Shown: positions 36,262 to 51,000, numbered from the stretch's first letter. The stretch: 64,000 bases of DNA from Mycoplasma sp. Bg2 (GCA_001641225.1 LSMY01000002.1:62001-126000), one strand, 5' to 3'. The notes: generated by a model from the letters alone, not told the origin. Translations and numbers: made by a program.

Positions 36262-39200
36262 ATGAAAAAACAATATTTAATTAGTTTATTAGGAATAACA
36301 GCAATATCTATTTCATTAGGAAATAGTTTTTCGAGTGTCTTGGCACCTTCTCATACTGTAAATGAAGAATCTTCTAATATGGTTTCTAATAGTATGAGTG
36401 ATGATATTGATTTAACAGATGAATATTTTAGTTATTCTATTGAACAAGTTTCTATGGGAAGCAATCATAGTGCTGCAGTTGTAACTGATGGAGAAGATGA
36501 TCATCTTTATACTTGAGGAGTAAATGATTATGGTCAACTTGGACTTGGAGATGACTTCACTGAATATGAATATAATACACCCCAAGAAGTAGTGTTTGTT
36601 GATGGTGCAAAAGACATTGCACAAATTTCCATGGGACAAGATCATAGTGCTGCGATTGTAGATGGTGATTTATATACTTGAGGTGATAATACTTATGGCC
36701 AACTTGGGCTTGGAACTGAATCAACTAATGAGATATATTATACAAGCCCACAAGCGGTAACTGCCTTCTCTACAAGTGATGTTGAAAAAATTTCATTAGG
36801 AGTTAATAATAGTGCTGCTATAGTTGATAATAACTTATATACATGAGGTAACAATGATACTAGTCAACTTGGCCTTGGTGATGACTTAACTGCTAACAAA
36901 TATTATGTTCCGCAAAAAGTAGAAAGTTTACCAACTGGAACTATTGAGCAACTTTCATTAGGGTATAAAACTGGTGGTGTTGTTATAAGTGAAGGTGGAA
37001 GTGATTCTCTTTATACTTGAGGATATAATGCTTTTGGTCAATTAGGTTATGAAAATAGAACTAATGATCCTAAAGAAGTAACTTTTGATGGTGCAGAAGA
37101 TATTGAACAAATTTCTATGGGTGGAAATCATAGTGGTGCAATAGTTGATAACAAATTATATACTTGAGGAAGAAATACCGAAGGGCAACTTGGACTTGGA
37201 ACTGCTGATTCAGATTCTCATTCTTCTCCCAAGGAAGTAGCATCCTTAACTAAAGAAGGAACTGTTGAACAAATTTCCATGGGAACAGCAGATACTATGC
37301 AAAGAGGGTTTAGTTCTGCAATTATAAATGATGGTAGCACTGATCATCTTTATACTTGGGGATATAATGGTGAAGGTCAACTCGGATATGCACCCGATGG
37401 TACAACTATTAATCCTATTCCCAAGGAAGTAACTGATGGTTTACCAACAGGAGATATTAAACAGGTTTCTGAAGGGTTAAATGATACTGCTATTATTGTT
37501 AATGATGGAAATAAAGAATATCTTTATACTTGAGGAGTAAATGATTATGGCCAACTTGGGCTTGGAGAAGACTTTACTGATGGTAATTATAGTGCTCCTA
37601 ATGAAGTTTGAGGAACACCTTATGTTGATACAATAAATTCAAGTGTAACACTTAATGAAGATAATCCTGGAGAAGTTGCAATTAATTATGATTTTCAAAC
37701 AAATCTTAATGTCCAAGATGTAACTATTGATATTTCTTCAGCTGATGAACTAGTTGAACCGCAAACTATAACCAGTGTACCAAGTTTTAATGAAGGCAAA
37801 TATAGTGGTGAAGAAACTTTTAGTGGTTTATTTGGCGAACCCGAAACTACTGAATATACTTATACTATTTCTCTTAATTATTTAACACATGACGGAAGTT
37901 CAAAAACATCAGTAATTGCTGAAGCAACATTTGAACCTTTTGATGCTACTGCACCTTCAACAATTGAAGCTATTTATGTTAATGATGAAGTAACAATAAA
38001 TGGTACTAATAGTGCAAGTGTTGACTATAAAGTTACCCCTGGAAAAGATGCATATGATCATTCATTAACTGTAACAAAAGTACAATGAATGAATGGTGGA
38101 AAAGAAATAGCATCTTCAGCTGATGAAGCAGGAACTTTAACAGCAAAAGAGTTATTTCCTAATACAACTTATGATAAAACAACAATAATTGCTACCATGA
38201 GTGATGGAACAAAAACTGATGAATTACTAATTAATTCTTTTAAAACAGATCCATGTGATGTAGTTGATTCTACAATTAACCAAGATGGAGATGTTAGTTT
38301 AATTAGTCCTACCGAAGCTAGTGTTAAATATGAAATAAAAGCAGGAAGTAATGAAGACGGAACTATTTCAACTGTTTCGGAAGTAAGATGGATTGATGGT
38401 TATGGAACCGACGATGAAGTTATATTGGCAACAAATGATGATGGTAATTTAATAGGAACATTAACAACCAAAGATTTAAAACCACATACACCGTATGCTA
38501 ATACATCTATAGTTGCCACTATGAGCTATGGAGAACCAATTACTGCTAGCATTGAGGAATTTACAACAGATGATGCTGATGAACTTTCAACTATTAAAGT
38601 TGAAGAAGTAACTAATATTGGTCAAACTACTGCAAGTGTTGATTATGCTGTCACACCAGGTGCAGATGTTTGGGGAATTCCCGTAACTGTAGACACTGTT
38701 CAATGAATTGATCATAATGATAACGATAAAGTAATTGCATCTTCAACTACTCAAACAGGAACTTTAGAAGCAACTGATTTAACAATAAATACAAAATATG
38801 ATAATACAACTGTAGTTGCCACAATGAATGATAGTAGTACAGCCGAAGCATCTATTGGTGAATTTAAAACAAATGCTGTAGTTACCAATTCAACTCTTGA
38901 CAGCACAAAAGTTGATAGTCAAACTCAAAATAGTGTAACTGTTAGTTATGAAGTAACACTTGGAACTAAATTAAATGGTGATGAAGCAACCGTTATATCA
39001 GCGATGTTATATGAAGATGCTGATACAACTAAAGCATTTACAAATCAAAATACTAATGATGATGGAACAATTACAGTTAGTGGATTAGAAGCTAATGCAA
39101 CTTATCCCGATGCAACATTAAAAGTAATATTTTCAAATGAAGCTGAACCTCAAACTAAAGCAGTTGCTGATTTCAAAACAGATGATGCATATAGTGCTTC

Positions 39201-39954
39201 AACTCTTGATAGCACAAAAGTTGAAAGTCAAACTCAAAATAGTGTAATCATTAGTTATGAAGCAACACTTGGCCATGATTTAAATGGAGATGACGCAATA
39301 GTTGAATCAGCAATACTATATGAAGATGCTGATACAACTGTAGAATTTGCAACTCAAAAACAAAATGATGATGGAACAATTACAGTTAGTGGATTAGAAG
39401 CTAATGCAACTTATCCTGATGCAACATTAAAAGTAATATTTTCAAATGAAGCTGAACCTCAAACTAAAGCAGTTGCCGATTTCAAAACAAAACCAGTTGT
39501 TCAAGAATCAACAGTAACTGCTACAATAGATGAAAGTAAAACTACAACAACAAGTGTTACATTTGACTATGTTGCAGTTAATGGAGTAGATGCTGATGGT
39601 GATGATTATTGATTACAAGAAATTAAAATAGTAGATGCTAATGACCCAAATACAATCCTTGCAAGTGAAAAAGCAGCTGATGGAGAAGAACTACCATCAG
39701 AAGGATCAATTATTGTTAATGATTTAGATCCTAATACAACATATGATTTAGAAATGATAGCAGTATTTGTTGATGTTGACGGAGTAGTAACAGAAAAAGA
39801 TACTGAAGAGCCAATTCCTCCAGTTACTACTTCAAAAGATGGACTTGGAGCATTAACAATTAGTGGAATAATAATTATGAGTATATTCCTAATTATAATT
39901 ATTTTTGGGGCATCGGTTTATTTATTAAAAAAATATAAAGCAAGTAAAAGTTAA
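36262..39954 (+). CDS. RCC1-propeller/Fn3-repeat surface protein, operon gene 3
   Basis: 1230 aa with UGA as Trp; weak ribosome site (GATAAAAGAAC). Layout: signal-like 1-25; seven RCC1 repeats at 60-453 with the blade-6 insertion; post-propeller domain to 563; three Fn3-like units at 567-870; two 103-aa 'STLDSTKV' repeats at 877-1082; a final unit at 1083-1190 ('TTSVTFDYVAVNGVDADGDD'); membrane helix (LGALTISGIIIMSIFLIIII) and KKYKASKS tail at 1195-1230. The C-terminal half is the counterpart of the gene at 48090, which has three copies of the 103-aa repeat. A strong terminator closes the operon. Confidence 0.93.
38891..39508 (+). repeat. Two tandem 309-bp repeats in coding sequence
   Basis: CAACTCTTGA recurs at 38891 and 39200, 309 bp (103 codons) apart, inside closely similar units. 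The same unit occurs three times at 50698-51624. Confidence 0.9.
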
Positions 39955-39970
39955 TAAGTTTAATCCTAAA

Positions 39971-40010
39971 AAATACTAATTATGGAAATAATTAGTATTT
40001 TTATTTTTCT
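39971..40010 (+). terminator. Strong Rho-independent terminator
   Basis: A perfect 13-bp stem AAATACTAATTAT / GGAA / ATAATTAGTATTT is followed by a T-rich tract, 16 bp past the stop. The core TACTAATTA is shared with the terminator at 52123. Confidence 0.9.
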
Positions 40011-40039
40011 TAAATTTAACTTTAATAAGAATTATTTAC

Positions 40040-40045
40040 TATAAT
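40040..40045 (+). promoter_or_regulatory. -10 box TATAAT of second three-gene operon
   Basis: TATAAT lies 66 nt before the ATG at 40111. No Shine-Dalgarno is visible before that ATG, as in the sister operon. Confidence 0.5.
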
Positions 40046-40110
40046 TATATGAAGAGATTTTTGAAATTAATTTACTTAATTTTTAGAAAACACTTATTTA
40101 AAAAAATTGA

Positions 40111-43100
40111 ATGAAAAAGAAATATTTGATTAGTTTATTAGGATTAGCAGCAATATCAATTTCCTTTGGAAATGCTTTTTCTTCTACGCCGTCATCACCA
40201 ATTACTACATCTAGTGAAGAATCTGCAAGTAGTAATTCTAATCTTAGCGAAGAAGAACTTGACACTATTGAAAAATATCAAAATGATGATAACTATTTTG
40301 GCTGAACTATTAAACAAGCTTCAATGGGAAATAAAAGTAGTGCTGCTATTATAAACGACCCAGATGGCTATGATCATCTTTATACTTGAGGATTAAATGA
40401 TTGAGGGCAATTGGGACTCAGTGATGACTTTATTTCTGATAAACCAGGTGAAGAATATAGTAGTACTCCACAAGAAGTAACAAAATATGGAATTGATGAA
40501 GATAATAATGGTATTATTGTTGATAATGAAATCACAGAAATACCAGATAATATATATATTGACCAAATTTCAATGGGCGAAGATTTTGCCGCTGCTCTTG
40601 TTAATGACAAAATGTATACTTGAGGTCATAACCAATGAGGCCAATTAGGGAATGGCATAAAGGGTAGTTGAAACTATGAGGATTCAAATAATACTAATGC
40701 CACTCCTCAAGCTGTACATGATACTGAGGAATTTGAAAATAATAATATAGAACAAATTTTGTTGGGTGATTGTTTTAGTATGGCTGTTGTAAATGGTGAA
40801 GGAGAAAATGATACTCTTTATTCCTGAGGGCATGATGATCAGGGTCAGCTAGGAGCTGGACCAAAATATGTTAATACAGGTGATCGTTGAGAAAGTCGCT
40901 CACTTAAACCACTAAAAGTACTTTTACCTGCTGGAGATATTGAGCAAATCTCTACTGGACATGATGTTGCTAGCGCAGTTGTATCTGAAGATGGGGAAAA
41001 TAATCAACTTTATACTTGAGGATATAATAATGTTGGACAACTTGGTCGCGTAAGCACTGAAGGTGATGGTGATGGTGATCAACATGAAGGAGGAGAATAT
41101 TCTTCTACTCCTGACCTTGTAACAGACGGCGATGATAAAGGTTTTATAAATGAAAATATAAAACAAGTTTCCATAGGCCTTGACCATAGTTCGGTGCTTT
41201 TAGATAGCGGTGAATTTTACACATGAGGAAATAATGAACATGGTGAACTTGGACTTGGTGCTGATTATGTTGTTGAAAATGGCACAGCAGGGAAGAAAGG
41301 CTCACATGCAGATTTTCCTCAATTGGTTAGCCGCTCATCTGGAGGTTTGCCAGAAGGAAATATCGATAAAATTGCAATGGGAGCTTATGCAGGTTCTGCA
41401 GTTGTAGATAATACTCTTTATACTTGAGGTAATGATCATGATGGTCAACTTGGTGTAGAAGGAATGGGTGGGCAATATAAAGATGATTATTTAGTAAGTG
41501 CTGATAATGGTAAACCTATACTGCCCTCTCCTCATGAAGTAACTGATTTACCTGAGGGAACAATAGAACAACTAATAATGGAAGATGATCAAAGTGGTGC
41601 TCTTGTAGATAATAAACTTTATACTTGGGGCCTTAATATGGATGGCCAATTGGGGCATGGAGATAACACTTCCCCAATTGTAGTGCCAGAAATTGTTCCA
41701 ACTGAAATGCCATATTTAATTAATATTGAAACAGAAGCCAATCAAGTAGAAGAAGGTTCAAAATCAACTACAATTGATTATAGTTTTGAAACAAATATAA
41801 TTCAATTTAATGAGGATGCTACCGTTGATACTCATGTTAGTGGAGATGGAAAAAAATATGAATTTCAGGGTTCAGAAGTAACTGATGCAAGTAGTCAAAA
41901 TGATCTTTATACTGGAAGTCAAACTATAACTATAGATCCTGAAGATAAATATGGTGAATTTACTTATACAATGGATTTAAATTATGTTTATAACTTTGAT
42001 GATGAAGCAGGAGAAGTTAAATTAGAAGATTTTATTACTGGTGACTTTGTTTTACAAGGTGAAGAACAACCTCCCGAACTTAGCCAAGATGGGGTAGTGG
42101 AGTTTGCTAGTCCAACTACAGCAAGCATTAAATATGATGTAACCCCAGAAGCAACTGATAAATATGGAAATCCTATGACTTTAACTGAAGTCCAATGAAT
42201 TGATGAAGATATTACTGGAGATGATAAATCTTTAGCTTCTAATTCTGATGGTAAATCATCTGGAGAATTAAGCCATGAATGATTTAAACCATCAGTAACA
42301 CATGCTAATACTAAATTAGTGGCTAAATATATAGAACCTGATGGAGAAGAACAAGAAATAGTAACACCTGTTACTTCTTTTACGTTACCTTCTGCTGCAA
42401 CAAAAACAACTATTAATCAACCTATAGTGCCTTATGATATTACACCATATGGAGCAAGTATTGATTATGAAGTAATTCCGGGAAATGACCAATATGGGGA
42501 ACAAGTTGGAATTGCTGAAGTTAGATGAATGAATGGTACTGATGTTCTTGCATCTGCAAAAGAAGGAAATGCATCAGGAACATTAAAAACTAATGAATTA
42601 GATCCAAATCAAACTTATGATGCAACAACTCTTGAAGTTGACGTAATTGGAGAAGGTTCAATTCCTTTTACCCCTGTAAATGTAGGTGAATTTCAAACAG
42701 ATACTGGTGATGAATCTTCATCTATAACACAAACTAATCCTGTTGATGTTATTAGTTCAACAGAAGCAAGTGTTACTTATGAAGTAACTCCTGGAAAAGA
42801 TGTAGATGGAATCGATGTAACCACAAAACAAGTCCAATGAATTGATAAAAAAGGAAATGCAATTGCAACTAATGATGTAACTAATGGAATTGATGGAACA
42901 CTAGAAGCTACTAAACTAAAAGCAAACAGAAATTATAAAAATACAACTATTATTGCAGAAATGAGTGATGGAAGCAAAACTAATGTAGTACCTATTGAGG
43001 ACTTTAAAACTGCCAAAGCTAATACTAAATCAAAAATAGATGCAGATCCTGAAACTGTTATCAAAGGCCCAAATGAAGCAAGTGTTACTTATGAAGTAGC

Positions 43101-44106
43101 TCTTGGTACTAATGCTTGAGGTAACCGTGCAATTACAAAAAAAGTCCAATGAATTGATAGTGATGGTAGTACTGTAATTGCAGAAGATGTTGCAACAATG
43201 TATGATGGAATTGATGGAACTTTGGAAGCTACTGGATTAGAACCAAATACAAATTATAAAGATACATATATTATTGCAACAATGGGTGATGGAAGTACAA
43301 CAAATAAATCAATTGTTAATGATTTTACAACATCTAAAGCTAATTCAACTGCTCCAGAGATGGAAGTTGTAGTTAATAATATTACAGATTCAGCAGCAAC
43401 ATTTGATTATCATGGAACAAATGGAAAAGATGCAGATGACAATAACTATAATTTAACTGAAATTAGAATCATTGATACAAAAGGACATATACTTTATGAT
43501 AGTGATGACCTTGATGGTACTTTTACTATTGCTAATTTAGATTCTAATACATCATATGATGACTGAACAATGATTTCAACATTTAATAACACTGGAGATA
43601 GTACTGGAGTAAAAGAACAAAAAGAATTTACTACAATTGATCCCTTTACTACCATGTATGCTGCTCCAATCTTAAATGAACCAAATTTAATGCAGGCTAA
43701 TCAAACTAATGGTACTTTAGAAGTACAAGGATCAATTATTGAAAATGATGTAGAAGTAACTGATGTAATTATTTTAAAAGATGGGGAAATAATTCCATCA
43801 ACTTCTACATTAGAACCAACTAATAAAAATAATGAAATTAGTTATGATGTTTTAACTACTGATTATGATAATTCTAGTAAATATGAATTAAAAATTGTTT
43901 ATTCATTCGAAGAACAATCTAATTTAAAATCAGATCCTTATCTTTTAAATCAAGATAATTTTATTTTTACTGATTCAAATCCTGCAACAACAGTACATCC
44001 TTGAATAATTGTTGGAACATCAATTGGAGTTCTTGTTTTTGCTTGATTTAGTATGTTAATTGGAATTGTTCTATTTAAACATTATAGAAAGGGAAATCAA
44101 TTTTAA
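40111..44106 (+). CDS. RCC1-propeller/Fn3-repeat surface protein, operon gene 1
   Basis: 1331 aa with UGA as Trp; starts MKKKYL rather than MKKQYL. Layout: signal-like 1-25; Ser/Thr linker; seven RCC1 repeats at 66-523, the longest propeller in the set because of long inserts between blades; post-propeller domain at 531-650; four Fn3-like units at 655-1078; longer 'DSAATFDYHGTNGKD' unit at 1082-1180; pre-anchor domain at 1184-1292 ('QANQTNGTLEVQGSI'); membrane helix and KHYRKGNQF tail at 1298-1331. Its N-terminus and C-terminal anchor match the 27832 gene, the first gene of the sister operon. It is followed after 22 bp by the next gene without a terminator. Confidence 0.93.
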
Positions 44107-44128
44107 GATTAATTAAAGGAGGGTTGAG

Positions 44129-47100
44129 ATGAAAAAACAATATTTAATTAGTTTATTAGGAATAACTGCAATATCTATTTCATTAGGAAATAGCTTTTCT
44201 AGTGTTTTTTCATCACCTTCTAATTCAATTAATGAAAATTCTTCTCCTACTACTCCTAATATAAAAGACGAAGTTCCAGATGATAATTTTAATTATTCTA
44301 TTGAACAAGTTTCAACAGGAGCAACTCATAGTGCTGCAATTGTAAATGATGGAACTAATGATCATCTTTATACTTGAGGAGCAAATATATATGGTCAACT
44401 TGGACTTGGAATAGATGATTGAGATGATCATAATAATCCCCAAGAGGTAATATTTCCTGGAGCTGAAGATATTGAACAAATTTCCATGGGAGATAATTAT
44501 AGTGCTGCTATTGTGGATGATGATCTTTATACCTGAGGTGAAAATAATGATGGTCAACTTGGCCTTGGAGATGAATTTAATGAGGACATGTATACTACTC
44601 CGCAAGAAGTAACCGCTTTTAATGGTGACAATGTTGATCAAGTTTCATTAGGAATTAATAGTAGTGCTGCTGTAGCAAATGGAGACTTATACACTTGAGG
44701 AAATACTTATCAAAATCAACTTGGACTTGGAGATGAATTTACCGAAGATATCTATAACACTCCTCAAGAAGTTACATCTTTATCAGCTAAAGGTGATGTT
44801 GAACAACTTTCATTAGGATATCATGATGGTGGTGTTGTTATAAGTGATGTTCTTTATACTTGAGGATATAATTCTTTCAACCAATTAGGCCATGAAAGTC
44901 AAATCAAAGAACCACAAGCAGTAACCGGGTTACCAACTGGAGATATTACACAAATTTCTATGGGCGGAAATCATAGTGGTGCAATAGTAGATGATAAATT
45001 ATATACTTGAGGAAGAAATACTGAAGGTGAACTTGGACTTGAAGATAATGAAGTCTATAATACTCCCCAGGAAGTAAAAATTTTATCTGATGTTGGTGAT
45101 GTTGAACAAATTTCCATGGGAAGAACAAATGACGGGCAACAAGGTTTTAGCGCCGCTGTTGTAAATGATGGAAGTAATGATCATCTTTATACTTGGGGAG
45201 ATAATAGTAAAGGTCAACTTGGTTATGTAACTTCAGATCAACACAATAATCCTACTCCAAAAGAAGTAGGCGGTTTACCAGCAGGAGATATTAAACAAGT
45301 TTCAGGAGGTAAAAATTATACTGGTGCTATTATAAATGATGGAAGTCAAGATTATCTTTATACTTGAGGTGATAATTATAAAGATAAACTTGGACTTAGT
45401 GATGAATTTACTGATGATAACTATAATACTCCTAATAAAGTTTGAGAAACACCTTATGTTGATGCAATAAATTCAACTTCAGAAGCAATTGGAGATAGTG
45501 TTGGTGCTGTTCAAATTAATTATGATTTTGAAACAAATGTTGATGTCCAAAGTGTGGATGTTACAGTTTTTCCAACTGATGATCCAGAAAATAAAGTAAC
45601 CGAAAATAGTAAGTTAGATTTATCAACAGAAGGTAAATATAATGGAACAGAAACTTTCCATAATATAGTTCCCAAAGTGGAATATACATATACTATTTCT
45701 CTTAACTATAAAACATATAATGGCGAAGACAAAACAGCATTAATTGATCAAGGAACTTTTTGTGAAGATGAAACTGAACCCTCAAAAATTATTGCAACAA
45801 ATGGTGGTAAAGCAACAGTAGAAGGTACAAATAGTGCAAGTGTTGGTTATGAAGTAACTCCTGGAGAAAATGCATATGGTCATATTTTAACCGTAACAAA
45901 TGTCCAATGAATTGATAATACTTCAGGAAAAGAAATTGCTTCTTCAGTTGACACTGAAGGAACATTAAATGCTACTGAATTAGTTCCTAATACACTTTAT
46001 GATAATACAACAATAATTGCAACTATGAGTGATGGATCAATTACTAGTGAAGTTAAAATTGATAGTTTCACCACAGAATCTTATCCTGTAGAGAAATCCA
46101 CAATTAAAGAAGTGGGAGTAGTTAATGTAACTAGTTCTACTGAAGCAAATGTTAATTATGAAATAATCGCAGGTAATGATGCATTTGGAAATATTTCAAC
46201 AGCAGAAGAAGTAAAATGAATTGATAGTAAAGGTAATGAATTAGCAAATAATAATGATGGTAATTTAACTGGTACATTATCAGCTACAGGATTAAAACCA
46301 AATGTTGAGTATATAGATACAAAAATAGTTGCAACAATGAGCGGTGGAGAAGAAATTATTGATGATTTAATTGAAGCATTTACTTTAGAAGCGGGTAATG
46401 AACCCTCATCTATTCAAGCTGGAAAAATACACGACATTGGACAAACTACTGCAAGTCTTAATTATGTTGTTACTCCTGGTTTAGATGTTTGAGGTGTTGC
46501 TACAACTACAAAAAATGTTCAATGAATTGATAATGATGGCAATGTAATTGCAACTGATGATTTAACTAATGGAATTGATGGAACTTTAATAGCTGATGAT
46601 TTAGAAATAAATACAGCTTATAAAAATACAACAGTAGTTGCAACAATGAGCGATGATAGTACAACAAATATAGTACCTATTAAAGAATTTAGCACAGATA
46701 AAGGTACTGTGCAATCAACATTAGCACAAGGGGAAGAAGGACTTAAAGTTACAGGTCCAACTAGTGCAACTATTGATTATGTTGTAATACCTGGTAAAAA
46801 TGATGATGGTGAAGATTTAACTGTAACAAATGTACAATGAATGAATGGCCCAAATGATGAACTTGCATCTTCAACATCAGCAAGTGGAACTTTAGAAGCT
46901 AATGATTTAGAAATAAATACAGCTTATAATAACACAACCTTAGTTGCAGAAATGAGTGATGGAACTAAAACTAATATAGTAGCTGTTCAATCATTTAAAA
47001 CAGATGAAGGTACTACTGAATCAACACTAGAAGTAGATCAAGCAGTTGCAATTAAAAGTCCAACTGCAGCAACTATTGGTTATGAGGTAACTGCTGGAAC

Positions 47101-48088
47101 AGATGAAGATGGGAAATCTTTAACTACACAAAAAGTTCAATGAATTAATAATGATACTGATGATGAAATTGCCCAAGATGTTGTTAATCAATATAATGGA
47201 ATTGATGGAACTTTAGAAGCTAATAAATTAGCAATAAATACAACTTATAGTAATACAAGTGTAATTGCAACCATGAGTGATGGAACTAAAACAGCTATTG
47301 TACCTGTTAATGAATTTATGACTGATGCAAAAAATGAAGAAGATCCAATAATGAAAGTTGAATATGCTGATGCTACTGATACAACAGCAAGTTTTAATTA
47401 TGGTGCAATAAATGGTCAAGATGCTAGTGGTAGTAACTATGAATTAACTGGAATTATGATTTCTGACAACCAAGGTAATGTCCTTTACGAAGACACTGCA
47501 GTCGAAGGTCTTGCTCTTAATGGCTCTTTCACGGTAGAAGATTTAACTGCAAATACAATTTATGATGATTGAACAATGACTTCAACATTTGTTAATACTG
47601 GAAATGAAGATAAAGAACAAAAAGAATTTAACAAAATTGAATCATTTACTACTTTATATAGTAAACCAGTTGTAGCAGAACCAATGTCAATGCAAGTTGA
47701 TGAAACTAATGGTACCTTGGAAGTAAAAGGAACAATTTCTACAAATGATGCAGAAATAATTGCGGTAAATATTTTAAAAGATAAAAAAGATGTTACAACA
47801 ACTTCATCATTAAGTAATAGTTTTGATAATAAAGAAACTACTTATGATGTTTTAACTATAGACTATGACAATTCTGCTAACTATGAATTGCAAGTAATTT
47901 ATTCTTCTGCAGAAGGTGCTAATTTACCATTAGAACCATACTTATTAGATCCAGCAGACTTCTCTTATAATAATTCAATAAATTTAAATTCTTGAATTAT
48001 TATAGGAGTTTTAGTATTTTCTTGTTTTAGTCTATTAGTTGGATTTAGTTGATTTAGACATTACAGAAAGGAAAATAAAGAGGTTTAA
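44129..48088 (+). CDS. RCC1-propeller/Fn3-repeat surface protein, operon gene 2
   Basis: 1319 aa with UGA as Trp; strong Shine-Dalgarno AAAGGAGGG before the ATG. Layout: signal-like 1-25, nearly identical to that of the 32200 gene; seven RCC1 repeats at 58-441 with the blade-6 insertion (MGRTNDGQQGFSA); post-propeller domain to 549; five Fn3-like units at 552-1068; longer 'DTTASFNYGAINGQD' unit at 1073-1170; pre-anchor domain at 1178-1284; membrane segment and RHYRKENKEV tail at 1289-1319. The stop is one base from the next ATG, so translation is probably coupled. Confidence 0.93.
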
Positions 48089-48089
48089 G

Positions 48090-51000
48090 ATGAAAAAACA
48101 ATATTTAATTAGTTTATTAGGATTAGCAGCAATCTCTATTTCATTAGGAAATAGCTTTTCTAGTGTCCTTTCATCCCCTTCCAATAGTACTGGTGAAAAT
48201 TCTTCTACTACAAGTTCTAATGTTGATGAACTTAATACTATTGATGAATCTTTTAATTATTCTATTGAACAAACCTCTTTAGGAAATAATCATAGTGCTG
48301 CAGTTGTAAATGATGGAACAACTGATGGTGATCAACTTTATACCTGAGGATCAAATAATCAAGGTCAACTTGGACTTGGCGGAGTAAGTGATTGAGATAA
48401 TCATAATAATCCTCAAGAAGTAGATTTACCAGATGGAGACATTGAACAAATTTCCATGGGAAGTAATTACAGTGCTGCAATTGTAGAAGAAGACGGAAAT
48501 GGTTCACTTTATACCTGAGGAAATAATGAAGATGGTCAACTTGGACTTGGAGACGAAACAATTTACACCACTCCTCAAAAAGTTGATTTTGGTGATGCCC
48601 AAGATGTTGAACAAATTTCTTTAGGAGTTAATACTAGTGCAGCCGTAGTTGACAATCAATTATATACTTGAGGAAATAATGATTATGATCAATTAGGACT
48701 TGGAGATAGTGCTGACAAAGCATATAATACTCCTCAATTAGTAACTCTATCACCTGGAGATATTGAACAACTTTCAGTAGGAGATCGTACTGGTGGTGTT
48801 GTTATAAATGAAAGCGGAAATGATTCACTTTACACTTGAGGATATAATGCTTATGGTCAATTAGGTTATGAAACTTGAGCTAATGAACCAGAAAAAGTAG
48901 CAGCCTTGCAAGGACAAGACATTGAACAAATTTCAATGGGTGGAAATCATAGTGCTGCAGTAGTAGATGATAAATTATATACTTGAGGAGCAAACCAAGC
49001 AGGTGAACTTGGTTATGAAACAGATGAAAATGTAAATCCTACTCCTAATGAAGTAATATTCCCTGATGGAGAAATTACACAAATTTCTATGGGTAAGGCA
49101 TCTCAATCACAAAAAGGATTTAGTACTGCTATTGTAGGTGATGATCTTTATACCTGAGGAGATAACAGCAAAGGCCAACTTGGCTATGGAACTACAAATG
49201 ATGATCCTAATTTTACTTCTACAAAAGTAACTGGATTACCAACAGGAGAAATTAAACAAGTTTCTGGCGGTCAAGAATATACTGCTGCAATTGTAAATGA
49301 CGGAACTAGTGATCAACTTTATACTTGAGGTGAAAATTCTCAAGGGAAACTTGGACTTGGTGATGACTTTACTGATGTTGAATATAACACTCCAAATGAA
49401 GTTTGAGAAACACCTTATGTTAATAATGAAAATTCAAGTACAAAATATGATGATGAAATTGCTGGAACTATTCAAATTAGTTATGATTTTCAATCTAATG
49501 TTAATGTCCAAGATGTAACTACTGAAATTATTCCGGCTGACGAACAATTGCAAGGTCAAACCTTAACTAGCAAACCAAATTCTTCAGCAGAAGATAAATA
49601 TAATGGCGAAGAAACTTTTGCTGGTCTAGTTCCAAATGTTGATTACACTTATATTATTTCTCTTAACTATTCAACACTTGAAGGAAATAAAGAAACAGTA
49701 GAAATTGGTCAAGGTGATATTGGTCCCTATGATGCAACTGAACCCTCAATAATTATTGCAACAAATGATGGTGAAGTAACAGTTGAAGGAACTAATAGTG
49801 CAAGTGTTAGCTATGAAGTAACCCCTGGTAAAAATGCATATGGCCATAATGTAACTGTAACAAATGTAAAATGAATTGATAATGCTTCAGGAAAAGAACT
49901 TGCAACCTCAACTTTAACAGATGTAAAAGGAACTTTAGAAGCAACTGAATTGACTCCTAATACACCTTATGATAATACAGTAATAGTTGCCACTATGAGC
50001 GATGGATCAAGTACTAATGAAGCTAAAGTTAAAGAATTTAGCACCAAACCATGTCCAATAGTAGAATCTACAATTATAGAAGATGGAAAAGTGCAAGTAA
50101 TTAGTTCTACTTCTGCAAGTGTTAATTATAAAATAACTGCAGGAACTAATGAAGATGGAGATTCTTTAACTATTATTAAAGTAAGATGAATTGATAGTGA
50201 AGGTAATGAACTTGCAAAAAATAAAGATGGTAATTCAACGGGAACATTATTAGCAAATAATTTAAAACCTAACCAAACTTATGATAATACAGAAATAGTT
50301 GCTACAATGAGCTCTGGTCCTGAAGTTACTACTGGTGCAATGGAATCATTTACTGCAGAACCAGGAAATGAATCTTCAGCTGTTAAAGTTTTTCCACCTC
50401 ATGATATTACTCAAACTACTGCTGATGTTAACTACGATGTTACATTAGGTCTAGATATTTGAGGTGAACCTGTAACTACCAAAAAAGTAGAATGAATTAA
50501 TAATGATAATGATGAAGTAATTGCAACTGATAATTTGGCTAATGGAATTGATGGAACTTTAGAAGCAACTGCTTTAACAATAAATACAAAATATAATGAT
50601 ACATCAGTAATTGCAACAATGAGTGATGATACCAAAACAAATATAGCACCAGTTGATGAATTTAAAACTCTTGAAGCAGAAGATGAATATAGTCCATCAA
50701 CTATTACTGAAGCAGAAGTTTCTGATCAAACTGAAAATAGTGTAACTGTTAGTTATGAAGTATCACTTGGAAAAGAAGCAAATGGAAACCCTGCAACTAT
50801 TACATCTGCAATATTATATGAAGATACAGAAGCTACTAAAGCATTTGAAAATCAAAAAGATAATGGCAATAGAACAATTACAGTTGATGATTTGGAAATT
50901 GGTGCATCTTATCCTGATGCAACATTACAAGTAGTATTTTCAAATGAAGTTAACCCTCAAAATGAAGCTATTAATGATTTTGCAACTGATGATGCCTATA

